A DNA stretch of 64,000 nucleotides. Origin: Pleurocapsa sp. FMAR1. GTDB lineage: Bacteria > Cyanobacteriota > Cyanobacteriia > Cyanobacteriales > Xenococcaceae. Shown here piece after piece: positions 55,736-64,000 of this stretch (within the stretch, counting starts at the first letter, position 1; each line of letters opens with the position of its first letter). The stretch lies in the NCBI RefSeq assembly GCF_963665995.1, contig NZ_OY762512.1, positions 1,922,001 to 1,986,000 of the forward strand, given 5' to 3'. A program made the translations under genes and the position numbers. The notes beneath the pieces were generated by a model. The model was not told the DNA's origin. It saw only the letters and a program-made list of their open reading frames with translations, and ran no database searches.

Positions 55736-56338
55736 TTACCAAATCTTAGCTAAATCCAGCACAAAACCCGATAAAACTGGATCTCCGCTAATCGTTTGAG
55801 GATTATCCAAACTTTTTACTTCACTATCGGGTGAATAGATATAAACTTGACGAGTAGTGCGATCAATTAACCAGCCAAGAGATGCACCGTTATCAATGTA
55901 TTCCTGCATTTTATCCTGAAGCATTTTAAGATTGTCACTAGGAGATCTTAATTCGACTACAAAGTCTGGACAAATGGGAGCAAACTTAGTTTTTTGTTCG
56001 GCAGACAAAGCATTCCATCTGGTCAATTTAATCCAGCTAGCATCAGGCGATCTAGTTGCGCCATTAGGTAAGATAAACCCCGCAGAAGAATCAAAACCAA
56101 TTCCACTGCCATCTCGATCTGACCAGTTAGCTAGTTGTTGAATTAATTTAAAATTGCGATTTCCTGTTTCAGAACCTGCTGGGGACATAATTACTAGTTT
56201 TCCTGTAGCGGTACGTTCAATACGAAGATGAGAATTAAGTTGACAAAAATCAAAAAAACTATCTGCGCTTATTTCCCATGCAGGAGACATCTGCAATACA
56301 AGATAATTATTGCTGTCCGATACCTTGGATAAAGTCAT
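55736..56338 (-). CDS. Uma2 family (DUF820) endonuclease-like protein
   Basis: A 200-residue protein of the restriction-endonuclease-like fold greatly expanded in cyanobacteria. Core motifs are RSPDASWIKLTRWNAL, CPDFVVELRSPSDNLKMLQD (the PD...ExK-like site: Asp, Glu, then Lys) and YIDNGASLGWLIDRTTRQVY. Role and substrate are unknown; many copies per genome are usual. It is intact, between two pseudogenes. Confidence 0.9.
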   Translation of the reverse strand: MTLSKVSDSNNYLVLQMSPAWEISADSFFDFCQLNSHLRIERTATGKLVIMSPAGSETGNRNFKLIQQLANWSDRDGSGIGFDSSAGFILPNGATRSPDASWIKLTRWNALSAEQKTKFAPICPDFVVELRSPSDNLKMLQDKMQEYIDNGASLGWLIDRTTRQVYIYSPDSEVKSLDNPQTISGDPVLSGFVLDLAKIW

Positions 56339-56436
56339 AGCAAAATAATGAAATACATATTGTCAATTATGCTGAATTATCTTTAGTCATAACAAGTAGT
56401 GTTTTTAAGTAGCGATCGCATTGAAGCAAATAAGTC

Positions 56437-57267
56437 TTAGGACGATGATTGGCTTTGTTGCCCCATTAAAACAGCAATCAGGATGATCGCAATTCCAACC
56501 AGTTGAACGAGTGTAAATGTTTCCTGTAAAAAAACGTATCCAATAAGCGTGGCGACAACAGGACTCAATAGCCCTAAATATGAAACAGCAGTAGCACTTA
56601 GCTGACCGATTCCTCGAAACCAAAGCCCCTAGGCAAGTCCAGTGCCAATCAGACCTAAATAAATAAAGCCCCAGAGATTAGTTCGTGACACTTCTGTAAA
56701 TGGTCCCTCACTTATCAAGGCAATTGGCAGCAAAACCCCTCCACCCACGGTTAACTGCCACGCCGTAAAAACAATTAAAGAAACTGGTGGCTTCCATCGT
56801 TTTACCAACACAGTACCCAGTCCCATCGCACCAGCACCAGCGATCGCAGCAGCAATACCTATAGGATCGAGGCGGGCAGCAGGACTTAGAACTAATAGTC
56901 CAACGCCGATGAAGCCCGCGAGCGCAGCTATGTATGATAGACAGCTTGTCTGGCTTTTTACTCAATATCTGCCAAGCAAACAAGGCAACCAATAAAGGTT
57001 GGATTGCTCCTGCCGTTGCTGCTACCCCTCCTGGAAGACGCCGATATTTAGACCGCCTAAAACTAAAATACGCCACCACCAATTGCCTTTAGGTAATTTT
57101 CTCAGCCCTATAGTTAGCAGGATACCAATGGGGAGCGAGCGCATTGAAGCTACTAATAACGGATGGTTGGGCGGTAATAATTCTGTCGCCACAGCATAGG
57201 TTGTTCCCCAGGAAATCGGTGCTAAAGCTGTTAACAAGGTGTTGGACAAACGACTAGGAGCATTCAT
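56437..57267 (-). pseudogene. EamA (DMT superfamily) transporter gene with three lesions
   Basis: An inner-membrane transporter of about 280 residues, broken into pieces. The start (LAPISWGTTYAVATELLPPN, PLLVASMRSLPIGILLTIGL) shifts frame near 57030; the next piece (LPGGVAATAGAIQPLLVALF) shifts again near 56920; the third piece (MGLGTVLVKRW, FIYLGLIGTGLA) hits a TAG at 56629-56631, after which GLWFRGIGQLSATAVSYLGL and VGIAIILIAVLMGQQ continue to TAA at 56437. It is divergent from marR with three shared operator sites, so it was probably the regulated target. Confidence 0.88.
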
Positions 57268-57271
57268 AGTT

Positions 57272-57387
57272 TATCTTGATGTTAAGATACTCGATATTAT
57301 AAGGTTTATCTTGACATAAAGATACTTGATATCAAAACAATTCTCCATATTTAGAGATTAGGCAGTCTTTATCTTGGTGTTAAGATT
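57272..57387. promoter_or_regulatory. three palindromic MarR-type operator sites
   Basis: TATCTT-N6-AAGATA occurs at 57272-57289 (perfect arms), 57307-57324 (perfect arms) and 57370-57387 (last base T instead of A). The first lies right before the EamA start codon, the third 32 bases before marR. A spaced palindrome of this size, repeated between a MarR gene and its divergent neighbour, is the classic autoregulated MarR arrangement. Confidence 0.8.
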
Positions 57388-57419
57388 ATTAAAATCGAGA
57401 CTCTATACAATAAGTCCCA

Positions 57420-57920
57420 ATGGCTGACGATCTAGTTGATAAAATTTTGGCGCAGTGGCAAAAAGAACGTCCTCAATTAGATGCTTCGCCAATGGGTATA
57501 TTAGGTAGAACACCACGGCTAGCTAAACATTTAACCAGAGAAATTAGCCAAACATTAGCTAAATTTGCTTTAAATCCTGGAGAATTTGATGTTTTAGCTA
57601 CACTCCGTCGCTCAGGTAAGCCATATCAACTTTCGCCAACAGAGTTGTATAACTCGATGATGGTCACATCTGGAACAATGACCCATCGCCTTGACGGCTT
57701 GGAAAAAGCAGAACTTGTAGAACGCATTCGCGACCCAAGCGATCGCCGAGGCACACTAATTCATCTGACTGATAAAGGTTTTAATTTAATCGAGAAGGCA
57801 GTAGAAGCTCATGTCGAGAATGGACATCATATTCTTAGTGTTTTAGAAGACTCAGAGCTGGAAACATTGAATATGCTGCTGCGTAAGCTTTTGATTTCCC
57901 TTGAAGAGAGGAAACTTTGA
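57420..57920 (+). CDS. MarR family transcriptional regulator
   Basis: A 166-residue winged-helix repressor. The DNA-binding part reads FDVLATLRRSGKPYQLSPTE, LYNSMMVTSGTMTHRLDGLE and the wing VERIRDPSDRRGTLIHLTDK. The flanking helices form the dimer. It is divergent from a decayed EamA transporter gene, with three palindromes in between that it very likely binds. The ligand is unknown, possibly an exported compound. It is intact even though its probable target is dead. Confidence 0.93.
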   Translation: MADDLVDKILAQWQKERPQLDASPMGILGRTPRLAKHLTREISQTLAKFALNPGEFDVLATLRRSGKPYQLSPTELYNSMMVTSGTMTHRLDGLEKAELVERIRDPSDRRGTLIHLTDKGFNLIEKAVEAHVENGHHILSVLEDSELETLNMLLRKLLISLEERKL

Positions 57921-58044
57921 TCGCTGGTAACTGGTAACTTCATACATAATTTGTAGTGTAATTACCACCAAAGCAAAAAATCAATAGTCGAGTGAACCTT
58001 GGTATCATCTATACAACTGATAACAACTAAGTTCATCTTCTCTA

Positions 58045-59535
58045 ATGTTTAATTGGTTTCGCCGTAACGAAAAAGCAAAGCAAGAACCTGAAGCAACTCC
58101 CCAACCAACTCAGCCAGAAGAAACTACATTGGCTGCTGAATCTGAAGCGGAAGTAGCTGAACCAGATTATCTTGCTTTTGCTAAGGCTGCTTATCAAAAT
58201 ATTCAGCAGCGCAAAGAAGAAAGCCAAGCCACATTAGTAGAAGAGACAGAGAAATCTGAACCTGAAGCAGTAGATATAGAATCTGAAGCAGTAGATATAG
58301 AATCTACTACTCAAGCAGAGATAGAAGAAGCGGATACTGAAGAACAATTAGTAGCATCAACTTTTGAAGACAATCAAGAACAAGCAATACAAGAAGAGAA
58401 AACAGAAGAAGTTACCGCGCCAGCAGCAAATGTTCCTGCTTGGATGAAGAAATCTCAGGGTTTAGAAAAGTTAAAGGAAACCGCAATAGAAACTACTGTA
58501 GAAGAAGAACAAGTAACACAAGAAGTAGAACTCGACGAAGATTTTATCTGGTCATCTAAAGTATTAGCGGGTAGCGGTAGAACAGCAGAAGATGTATCCG
58601 AAGAAGAAATTAGTTGGCTAACTAAGCTACGTCAAGGATTAGGTAAAACTCGTATTGGTCTGGTTAATCAGTTAAAGTCCATCGTCGGCAAAGGACCTTT
58701 AAATGACGATGCAGTAATGGAAATCGAGAGTCTATTACTACAGGCAGATGTAGGCATTGAAGCTACTGACTACATTATTGAAACCCTACAGTCAAAATTA
58801 AAACAAGAAGCTTTACCGCCCGATCGGGCGATCGCCTATTTAAAAACTATCCTCCAAGATATTTTAGATAAACCCTTGGCAGGACAAGAAGACAAAGCTT
58901 TTGTGCCTGAAAAAGATCAGTTTAATATTTGGCTATTGACAGGTGTTAATGGCGCAGGAAAGACTACTACCATTGGTAAGCTAGCAAATTTAGGTCAAAA
59001 ATCTGGTTATACCTGCTTGATTGCTGCTGCTGATACATTCCGCGCTGCTGCGGTAGAGCAAGTAAAAGTATGGGGAGCCAGGAGTAACACATCTGTGATT
59101 GCCAATCCAGGTCAAAATACCGATCCTGCTGCGGTTGTCTTTGATGCGATCGCTGCTGCTCAAGCTAAAAATACCGAATTACTATTAATTGATACCGCAG
59201 GAAGATTGCAGAATAAGCAAAATTTGATGGTGGAATTAGCTAAAATCCGTCGAATTATAGATAAAAAAGCTCCTGACGCTAGGGTAGAATCCTTACTAGT
59301 TTTAGATGCAACTTTAGGACAGAATGGCTTGCGCCAAGCGCAAGTATTTTCTGAGGCTGCCAACTTAAGCGGTGTGGTTTTAACTAAACTAGATGGCAGT
59401 GCCAAAGGTGGTGTGGCTTTAGCGGTTACTCAACAGCTAAATTTACCAATTCGCTTTATAGGTGCGGGGGAAGGGATTGAAGATTTACGACCTTTTTCTA
59501 GTTATGAATTTGTTGAGGCTTTATTGAACGGATAA
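58045..59535 (+). CDS. ftsY: FtsY, SRP receptor GTPase
   Basis: Receptor for the Ffh-ribosome complex at the membrane, 496 residues. The first ~170 residues are a highly acidic, disordered region (including EAVDIES twice in tandem), which varies widely between species. The N domain starts near LTKLRQGLGKTRIGLVNQLK. The GTPase shows GVNGAGKTTTIGKLA, DTAGRLQNKQNLMVEL and LTKLDGSAKGGVALA. It pairs with Ffh encoded at 44318-45760. Confidence 0.97.
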   Translation: MFNWFRRNEKAKQEPEATPQPTQPEETTLAAESEAEVAEPDYLAFAKAAYQNIQQRKEESQATLVEETEKSEPEAVDIESEAVDIESTTQAEIEEADTEEQLVASTFEDNQEQAIQEEKTEEVTAPAANVPAWMKKSQGLEKLKETAIETTVEEEQVTQEVELDEDFIWSSKVLAGSGRTAEDVSEEEISWLTKLRQGLGKTRIGLVNQLKSIVGKGPLNDDAVMEIESLLLQADVGIEATDYIIETLQSKLKQEALPPDRAIAYLKTILQDILDKPLAGQEDKAFVPEKDQFNIWLLTGVNGAGKTTTIGKLANLGQKSGYTCLIAAADTFRAAAVEQVKVWGARSNTSVIANPGQNTDPAAVVFDAIAAAQAKNTELLLIDTAGRLQNKQNLMVELAKIRRIIDKKAPDARVESLLVLDATLGQNGLRQAQVFSEAANLSGVVLTKLDGSAKGGVALAVTQQLNLPIRFIGAGEGIEDLRPFSSYEFVEALLNG

Positions 59536-59798
59536 AGGGAATATATAATTCCAACTGCCAGCTTAAATTTAAAGTTTTTGTGTTTTTATATTGCTTTCTT
59601 GGCGGATTAACTAATTCAGGTTATCATAAATCAACCTAATATCTCGGCAAATAAAATATAACTGCTGTTTTGATTAGTTTGCCGTTAGGTAGAGATCGAT
59701 TAAATTAAGTTTCAAAAAACATTTTGTTACTATCTAATTGAATATCTTAAGTCCTACTTTGCTTTAAATATATTCTTGACTAATGAATTGAAAAATTA

Positions 59799-61244
59799 AT
59801 GTCTAAATTTGTAGAGGTAATGACTGTCGCATCTTCCCATAGCCATCCCTCTCCAGGAAATGATAGTGTTATAGATTCCTCAGCAGAGGATTCTAATCCT
59901 ATTGTGGCACTAAAAGAATTAGTGGCTAATCTCCAAAGGGAGCAAAACAAAATTCAAGATTTACTTAGCTCATTAGGGTTCGCTCTACGTAGTTTTAGTA
60001 ACCTGAATCAGTTTTTAGAATTAACTCCTTTAATGGCAGCCAGGGTTACAGATTCTATTGGTGGAGCATTAATTTTATACAAAGGTAATAAAGTACACTT
60101 AGAACACATTCATTGCCAAGACAGCAATATTGGTTTAGAAATACGCCATGTCTTTGAACAAGTAAACTTGCAAATTAATCAGACTAATTTGCTTTACAAT
60201 CAAACAGTTAATTCCCCTTCACGACTGTCAGAAATTGTTGATGAAAAACTAAGTCAAGAATTAAAACCAAAAATTCAATTTTTTGGCACGCCAATTTTAG
60301 TTAGAAACGTCGATCAGGGTCGCCTTTATGTTTTTAGTACCGATCGTGACTATGTTTGGACTCCCACCAGAAGAAAGTTAACTCAACTAGTAGCCGATCA
60401 AACCGCAGTGGCGATCGCCAATCACGATCTGACGGTCGAATTACGCTCCAAAGAAAGACAAGATCGCGAATTAGAAATCGCCTCGGAAATACAGTTACGG
60501 CTTTTACCTAGTAAATGTCCTGAAATTAAAGGATTAGCGATCGCAGCTAAATGTGAAACCGCAAGTCGCGTTGGTGGAGACTACTATGATTTTATTCGCA
60601 CCGATTACGATCTTATAGAAAGCAGCCAATTAGAGGCTACATCTGATGTTCCCTGGAGCATTGTCATCGGCGACGTGATGGGTAAAGGTGTCCCCGCAGG
60701 CTTGATTATGACCATGACTAGAGGAATGTTAAGAGCCGAAGTTCTTAATCGTCATTCTCCTGCTCAAATTATGCGTCATCTTAATCGGGTAATGTACGCC
60801 GATTTAGAAAATTCTCACCGCTTTGTGAGTATGTTTTATTCAGAATACGATCCACAAAAGCAAACCCTTTGCTTTACTAATGCTGCTCATAATCCTCCTT
60901 TGATGTGGCGTAAAGCAACTAATGCCCTAGAAAAATTAGACAGTTGGGGAATGCTGATCGGTCTGGATATGGAGTCAGAATATGAAGATGCTACGGTGCA
61001 GCTTGCTCCAGGCGATACAATTATTTATTACACAGACGGCTTTACTGACGCTGCTAACGCAGATGGCGATCGCTTTGATGAAGAAAATCTCTGTCTCTGC
61101 TTCAAATGGGCTTGTCAGCACCTAGAAACCCCTGATGAAATCTTAAATCACATTTTTGACCAGGTTAAGCGGTTTAGTGGCGTAAATAGCAGAGGTGGAG
61201 ACGACATGACCTCGATTGTGATGCAGATTCAAGCGATCGAATAA
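59799..61244 (+). CDS. GAF domain plus PP2C-type (RsbU/SpoIIE) phosphatase
   Basis: A 481-residue protein. A short coiled coil (residues 35-50) precedes a GAF-like sensory domain (about 55-205). The PP2C phosphatase domain (about 225-478) carries metal ligands in SRVGGDYYDFIR and VIGDVMGKGVPAGLIMTMTR, then NAAHNPPLMW, YYTDGFTDAAN and GGDDMTSIV. RsbU-type enzymes dephosphorylate anti-anti-sigma proteins; an RsbW-like kinase is encoded at 36150. It follows ftsY after about 260 bases. Confidence 0.92.
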   Translation: MSKFVEVMTVASSHSHPSPGNDSVIDSSAEDSNPIVALKELVANLQREQNKIQDLLSSLGFALRSFSNLNQFLELTPLMAARVTDSIGGALILYKGNKVHLEHIHCQDSNIGLEIRHVFEQVNLQINQTNLLYNQTVNSPSRLSEIVDEKLSQELKPKIQFFGTPILVRNVDQGRLYVFSTDRDYVWTPTRRKLTQLVADQTAVAIANHDLTVELRSKERQDRELEIASEIQLRLLPSKCPEIKGLAIAAKCETASRVGGDYYDFIRTDYDLIESSQLEATSDVPWSIVIGDVMGKGVPAGLIMTMTRGMLRAEVLNRHSPAQIMRHLNRVMYADLENSHRFVSMFYSEYDPQKQTLCFTNAAHNPPLMWRKATNALEKLDSWGMLIGLDMESEYEDATVQLAPGDTIIYYTDGFTDAANADGDRFDEENLCLCFKWACQHLETPDEILNHIFDQVKRFSGVNSRGGDDMTSIVMQIQAIE

Positions 61245-61315
61245 TTCAAGCATTGTTATTGAATTTGTCTAGCTTGTAAATAGGCTGCGATCGCCATGAC
61301 CTAATTAAAATTGAT

Positions 61316-61579
61316 TCATTTTTCTGGCAAGTCTGAAAGCCCAGTAATTCGAGCCAAAATTGCGTCTAGCTTTCCGTTGGCTTGATTTAAATCGTATTTC
61401 AATTTATTGAGTTTTCTATCATGCTCGTCAAGATAATTTTCAATAGTATCAAAGGCATTACCAATCCTGCCACTAGGTTCTAAGTCTAAATCAATTTTTT
61501 CAACCGTCAATTTTAATTTGGCTACTTTGTGATTAAGCTCGTTAATTTTCTGGTTTTGTTCTTGTTCTTGTTCTATCAT
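61316..61579 (-). CDS. small coiled-coil protein of unknown function
   Basis: An 87-residue protein predicted to be helical throughout: INELNHKVAKLKLTVEKIDL, a break (EPSGRIGNAFDT), then LDEHDRKLNKLKYDLNQANG. Heptad hydrophobics suggest two coiled coils. No family recognised. AATTATTTGAATTGTG-type leader without a strong ribosome binding site. It may be an adaptor or structural protein. Confidence 0.55.
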   Translation of the reverse strand: MIEQEQEQNQKINELNHKVAKLKLTVEKIDLDLEPSGRIGNAFDTIENYLDEHDRKLNKLKYDLNQANGKLDAILARITGLSDLPEK

Positions 61580-61888
61580 TGTTATAATTATTTGAATTGT
61601 GACAAGACATTCTCTGTTGATTGGTAGTCATGGTTAATACAATAGCATCACGAGCATCTAAAGTTTCCTCGAACGATCTGTCCCATTTGATTATATTTGC
61701 ATTTGTCAGCCTTCTTTTATAGGCAAACAGGTTCTCAATCATGCCTTGAAAAACGTGGTTGGCGATCGCTTTTTTGACCAAATCTGTGGTTCTACTCTAC
61801 AACAAAAAATCAATAATTTTAGTGGCGGTTTGGGTTATCTAAGACTAAATTGGATTCAGTTTTATTCGATATATAAGTTGTTAATCCA
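61580..61888. other. region with unclear fragments
   Basis: About 300 bases. A minus-strand frame (61781 leftward) reads RRLTNANIIKWDRSFEETLD followed by ARDAIVLTMTTNQ, which looks protein-like but overlaps the gene at 61316 and matches nothing I know. It may be a gene remnant. No RNA or repeat was seen. Confidence 0.3.
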
Positions 61889-62107
61889 ATGGAAATTTTA
61901 TTTAATGGGCAACTCGTGCCGACAATTATTGAGATTCATCACAACTATTTATTACCCGTATTTAGCCTTTTAGCCCAACGCATTGAAGATCCGGATATTT
62001 TGGGTCAAATCCAAGATGCTTGGTTTGACTTTATTGATTCAGGGCAAGTTTGGGCATTACTAACTGGTATGTTTTTTGGCTATGTTTTTAAAGGTTTTAC
62101 TGGCTAA
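61889..62107 (+). CDS. small protein with C-terminal hydrophobic segment
   Basis: A 72-residue product: MEILFNGQLVPTIIEIHHNY, then PVFSLLAQRIEDPDILGQIQ and a hydrophobic tail WALLTGMFFGYVFKGFTG. The composition is protein-like and the tail could enter a membrane. No family is recognised and no clear ribosome binding site precedes the ATG. It converges with asnS. Confidence 0.5.
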   Translation: MEILFNGQLVPTIIEIHHNYLLPVFSLLAQRIEDPDILGQIQDAWFDFIDSGQVWALLTGMFFGYVFKGFTG

Positions 62108-62183
62108 ATTACCAATTCTTTTCTACCAGTAATAGGCTTAATTAGAAAAATTTCAACTAAGCCTATTGTTTTCTTTTTCCCAA

Positions 62184-63575
62184 TTAAAAATCTGCACTTA
62201 AAGGAGTTCTAGGAAAAGGAATAACGTCTCGAATATTGGTCATTCCTGTCATGAACTGCACCAGTCTTTCAAAACCCAAACCAAAACCAGCATGGGGTAC
62301 AGTGCCATAACGGCGCAGGTCTAAATACCACCAAATATCATCAGCCTCGATGTTCATCTCTTGGATGCGTCTTTCTAAGACATCTAGCCTTTCTTCTCGT
62401 TGCGAACCACCAATGATTTCGCCGATTCCTGGGGCTAATACATCCATTGCCGAGACGGTTTTCTCTCCCTCATCCAAGCGCATATAAAAGGCTTTAATAT
62501 CTTTGGGATAATTGGTAACAATTACGGGTTTTTTAAATAAATCTTCAGCTAAATAGCGTTCGTGTTCTGACTGTAAATCGATACCCCACTCTACCCGAAA
62601 CTCAAATTTCTTTTTCGCTTTTTCTAGAAGAGTTACAGCTTCGGTATAGGTTACTCGCTCAAACTCATTGTTAATAATATTATCTGCGTTAGCCAAAATG
62701 GATTTATCAACCCACTTGTTGAAAAATTCTATATCGTCAGGGCAGTGCTTCAATACATACTTAAAAATATACTTGAGAAATTCTTCTGCTAGGTTTTGAT
62801 CTCCTTCTAAATCGCAAAAAGCCATTTCAGGTTCAACCATCCAAAACTCCGATAAATGGCGGGAAGTATTAGAATTTTCGGCACGGAAAGTAGGACCAAA
62901 AGTATAAACATTCTGAAACGCCATTGCCATAGCTTCGGCCTGTAGCTGTCCGCTAACGGTTAAATAAGCAGGTTTGCCAAAAAAGTCCTGACTATAATCT
63001 ACTTCGCCTTGGTCGTTTTTGGGCAGATTGTTTAAATCTAGATTCGTGACGGTAAATAATTCTCCCGCACCCTCGCAGTCGCTAGCGGTAATAATGGGGC
63101 TGTGTATCCACAAAAAGCCTTTCTCTTGGAAAAACTGATGAATTGCCGTGGCACAAGCATTGCGTACCCGAAAAACTGCACCTAAAGTATTCGTGCGCGA
63201 TCGCAAATGACTAATCGTGCGTAAAAATTCAAAAGAGTGGCGTTTTTTTTGTAAAGGATAAGTTTCAGGATCGGCAGTACCATATACGGTTACGGAGTCA
63301 GCTTTTATCTCAATTTTTTGCCCTTTGCCTGGAGACTCTACCAAACTACCTGTAATTTCTACCGAAGCACCAGTAGCAATCTGTTTGAGAATATTTTCAT
63401 AATCTGGTAGATCGGCATCTAAAACTGCCTGTAAACCTGCCAAAGACGAACCATCATTAACTTCTACAAAAGCAAACCCTTTTAATTCTCTTTTAGTACG
63501 TACCCAGCCTTGAATGGTTACAGATTCATCTGGCTTACCATTTTTAAGAATGTCTGCAACTCTTCTATTAACCAT
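62184..63575 (-). CDS. asnS: asparaginyl-tRNA synthetase
   Basis: Charges tRNA-Asn, class IIb, 463 residues. An OB-fold anticodon-binding domain is at the N-terminus ([20 protein letters not shown]). The catalytic domain holds motif 2 ([20 protein letters not shown]) and motif 3 ([15 protein letters not shown]). Its presence indicates direct charging of tRNA-Asn. Standard length. It lies 100 bases downstream of aroB on the same strand. Confidence 0.97.
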   Translation of the reverse strand: MVNRRVADILKNGKPDESVTIQGWVRTKRELKGFAFVEVNDGSSLAGLQAVLDADLPDYENILKQIATGASVEITGSLVESPGKGQKIEIKADSVTVYGTADPETYPLQKKRHSFEFLRTISHLRSRTNTLGAVFRVRNACATAIHQFFQEKGFLWIHSPIITASDCEGAGELFTVTNLDLNNLPKNDQGEVDYSQDFFGKPAYLTVSGQLQAEAMAMAFQNVYTFGPTFRAENSNTSRHLSEFWMVEPEMAFCDLEGDQNLAEEFLKYIFKYVLKHCPDDIEFFNKWVDKSILANADNIINNEFERVTYTEAVTLLEKAKKKFEFRVEWGIDLQSEHERYLAEDLFKKPVIVTNYPKDIKAFYMRLDEGEKTVSAMDVLAPGIGEIIGGSQREERLDVLERRIQEMNIEADDIWWYLDLRRYGTVPHAGFGLGFERLVQFMTGMTNIRDVIPFPRTPLSADF

Positions 63576-63675
63576 ATCGCCTCTAATTCATCCTTGATAA
63601 CTGAACCATTTTATCGAAAAAAAGAAGTGAAGTTTCCTAGTGAAAGTCCCTACTCCTTATTTTCTCTAAAAATAG

Positions 63676-64000
63676 CTAAAAGCTGAGAGCTTTTTTGATT
63701 ATTTCTGGAGTTACGCGATCGCTAATAGTTGCTTTACCAATCGCTGTAGGTAAGATAAAACGTGCTTTTCCTGCTTTTACTTTTTTGTCGCTTTTGATGG
63801 TTTCTAAAATAGCCTCTGTGGTTAACTCTAGAGGAATGTCAGTGGGTAAACCAGCTTTCGCAATTAAATTATCTTGGCGTTGGGCTTCTTCTTTTGTCCA
63901 CATACCCATCTCTAGGGCAATTTTTCCTGCTGCAACCATGCCAATAGCTACCGCTTCTCCATGAACAAACTGTTTATAGTTAGTCAAGCTTTCTACCCCA
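63676..64000 (-). CDS. aroB: 3-dehydroquinate synthase, C-terminal part (cut by the window edge)
   Basis: The frame is open to the right edge of the window. It begins GVESLTNYKQFVHGEAVAIG, the conserved C-terminal domain motif with the metal-binding histidine, and continues with MVAAGKIALEMGMW, LPTDIPLELT and DKKVKAGKARFILP. AroB makes the first ring of the shikimate pathway. About 107 residues are visible; the NAD-binding half lies outside. Confidence 0.93.
   Translation of the reverse strand, partial: GVESLTNYKQFVHGEAVAIGMVAAGKIALEMGMWTKEEAQRQDNLIAKAGLPTDIPLELTTEAILETIKSDKKVKAGKARFILPTAIGKATISDRVTPEIIKKALSF

Noticed and set aside
61542-61781. 79-codon minus-strand frame upstream of the coiled-coil gene
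   Set aside because: Overlaps that gene in another frame and ends in low-complexity sequence; at best a remnant, so mentioned only in the region note.
61746-61973. 75-codon plus-strand frame
   Set aside because: Overlaps a more plausible small gene starting at 61889; no recognisable features.

Overview
The window is chromosomal DNA of a cyanobacterium. The GC content is low, and HIP1 octamers (GCGATCGC) occur inside and between genes throughout. Cyanobacterial marker genes include petM, CGLD27, a zinc-type hemB, phylloquinone genes (menA, menF, menD), an acyl-lipid desaturase, and a dnaE gene that ends in the N-half of the split DnaE intein. Gene content would suit a unicellular or baeocyte-forming lineage, but that placement is only a guess.

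Layout: 0.3-2.9 kb radical SAM/DUF2344 protein; 3.0-4.9 kb SUKH protein, a HigBA-type toxin-antitoxin (TA) pair and a decayed copy of the radical SAM gene's 3' end; 5.4-7.8 kb sulfotransferase, then a broken chromate transporter ending in a group II intron reverse-transcriptase scrap; 7.8-12.7 kb ridA, menA, menF, menD; 12.8-16.5 kb miaA and dnaE-N; 16.5-18.6 kb a TA-rich patch (VapBC-type pair between 193-bp direct repeats of the dnaE 5' end, a GIY-YIG pseudogene, a vapB stub, a hicB nonsense pseudogene); 18.7-24.1 kb FAD enzyme, GT-C-like membrane protein, orphan HigA with a HigB stub, DnaJ-TPR-WD40 fusion; 24.2-25.8 kb tmRNA and hemB; 26.1-33.3 kb a Pil/Pix-type chemotaxis operon; 33.4-45.8 kb mainly housekeeping genes (pnp, anti-sigma kinase, yqeK-rsfS-CGLD27-asparaginase, nucA, petM, pdxA, ffh-rpsP-khpA); 46.1-47.1 kb an IS630 element; 47.2-54.5 kb tlyA, FHA, phasin, zinc ribbon, TetR fusion, desC, rsmA, an alkyltransferase-like gene; 54.8-57.9 kb decayed FkbM and EamA genes, Uma2 and MarR; 58.0-64.0 kb ftsY, an RsbU-type phosphatase, small hypotheticals, asnS and the end of aroB.

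Co-operating groups: men genes make phylloquinone for photosystem I; Ffh (44-46 kb) and FtsY (58-59.5 kb) form the SRP pathway; the chemotaxis operon has a PATAN response regulator, a double CheW, an MCP, a hybrid CheA and two receiver-only proteins and probably steers type IV pilus motility; the RsbW-like kinase and RsbU-like phosphatase belong to partner-switching families.

The most unusual theme is that two separate TA modules each sit between an intact core gene and a partial second copy of that gene. One copy is old, with mostly synonymous differences; the other is about 98% identical. Three further TA scraps lie nearby. Also notable are a GC-rich, highly folded repeat found twice (143-144 bp core, one-base difference) whose hairpin arm recurs in a small inverted-repeat element, a TetR regulator fused to a degenerate tyrosine-recombinase-like domain, and three copies of one palindromic operator between marR and a dead EamA gene.
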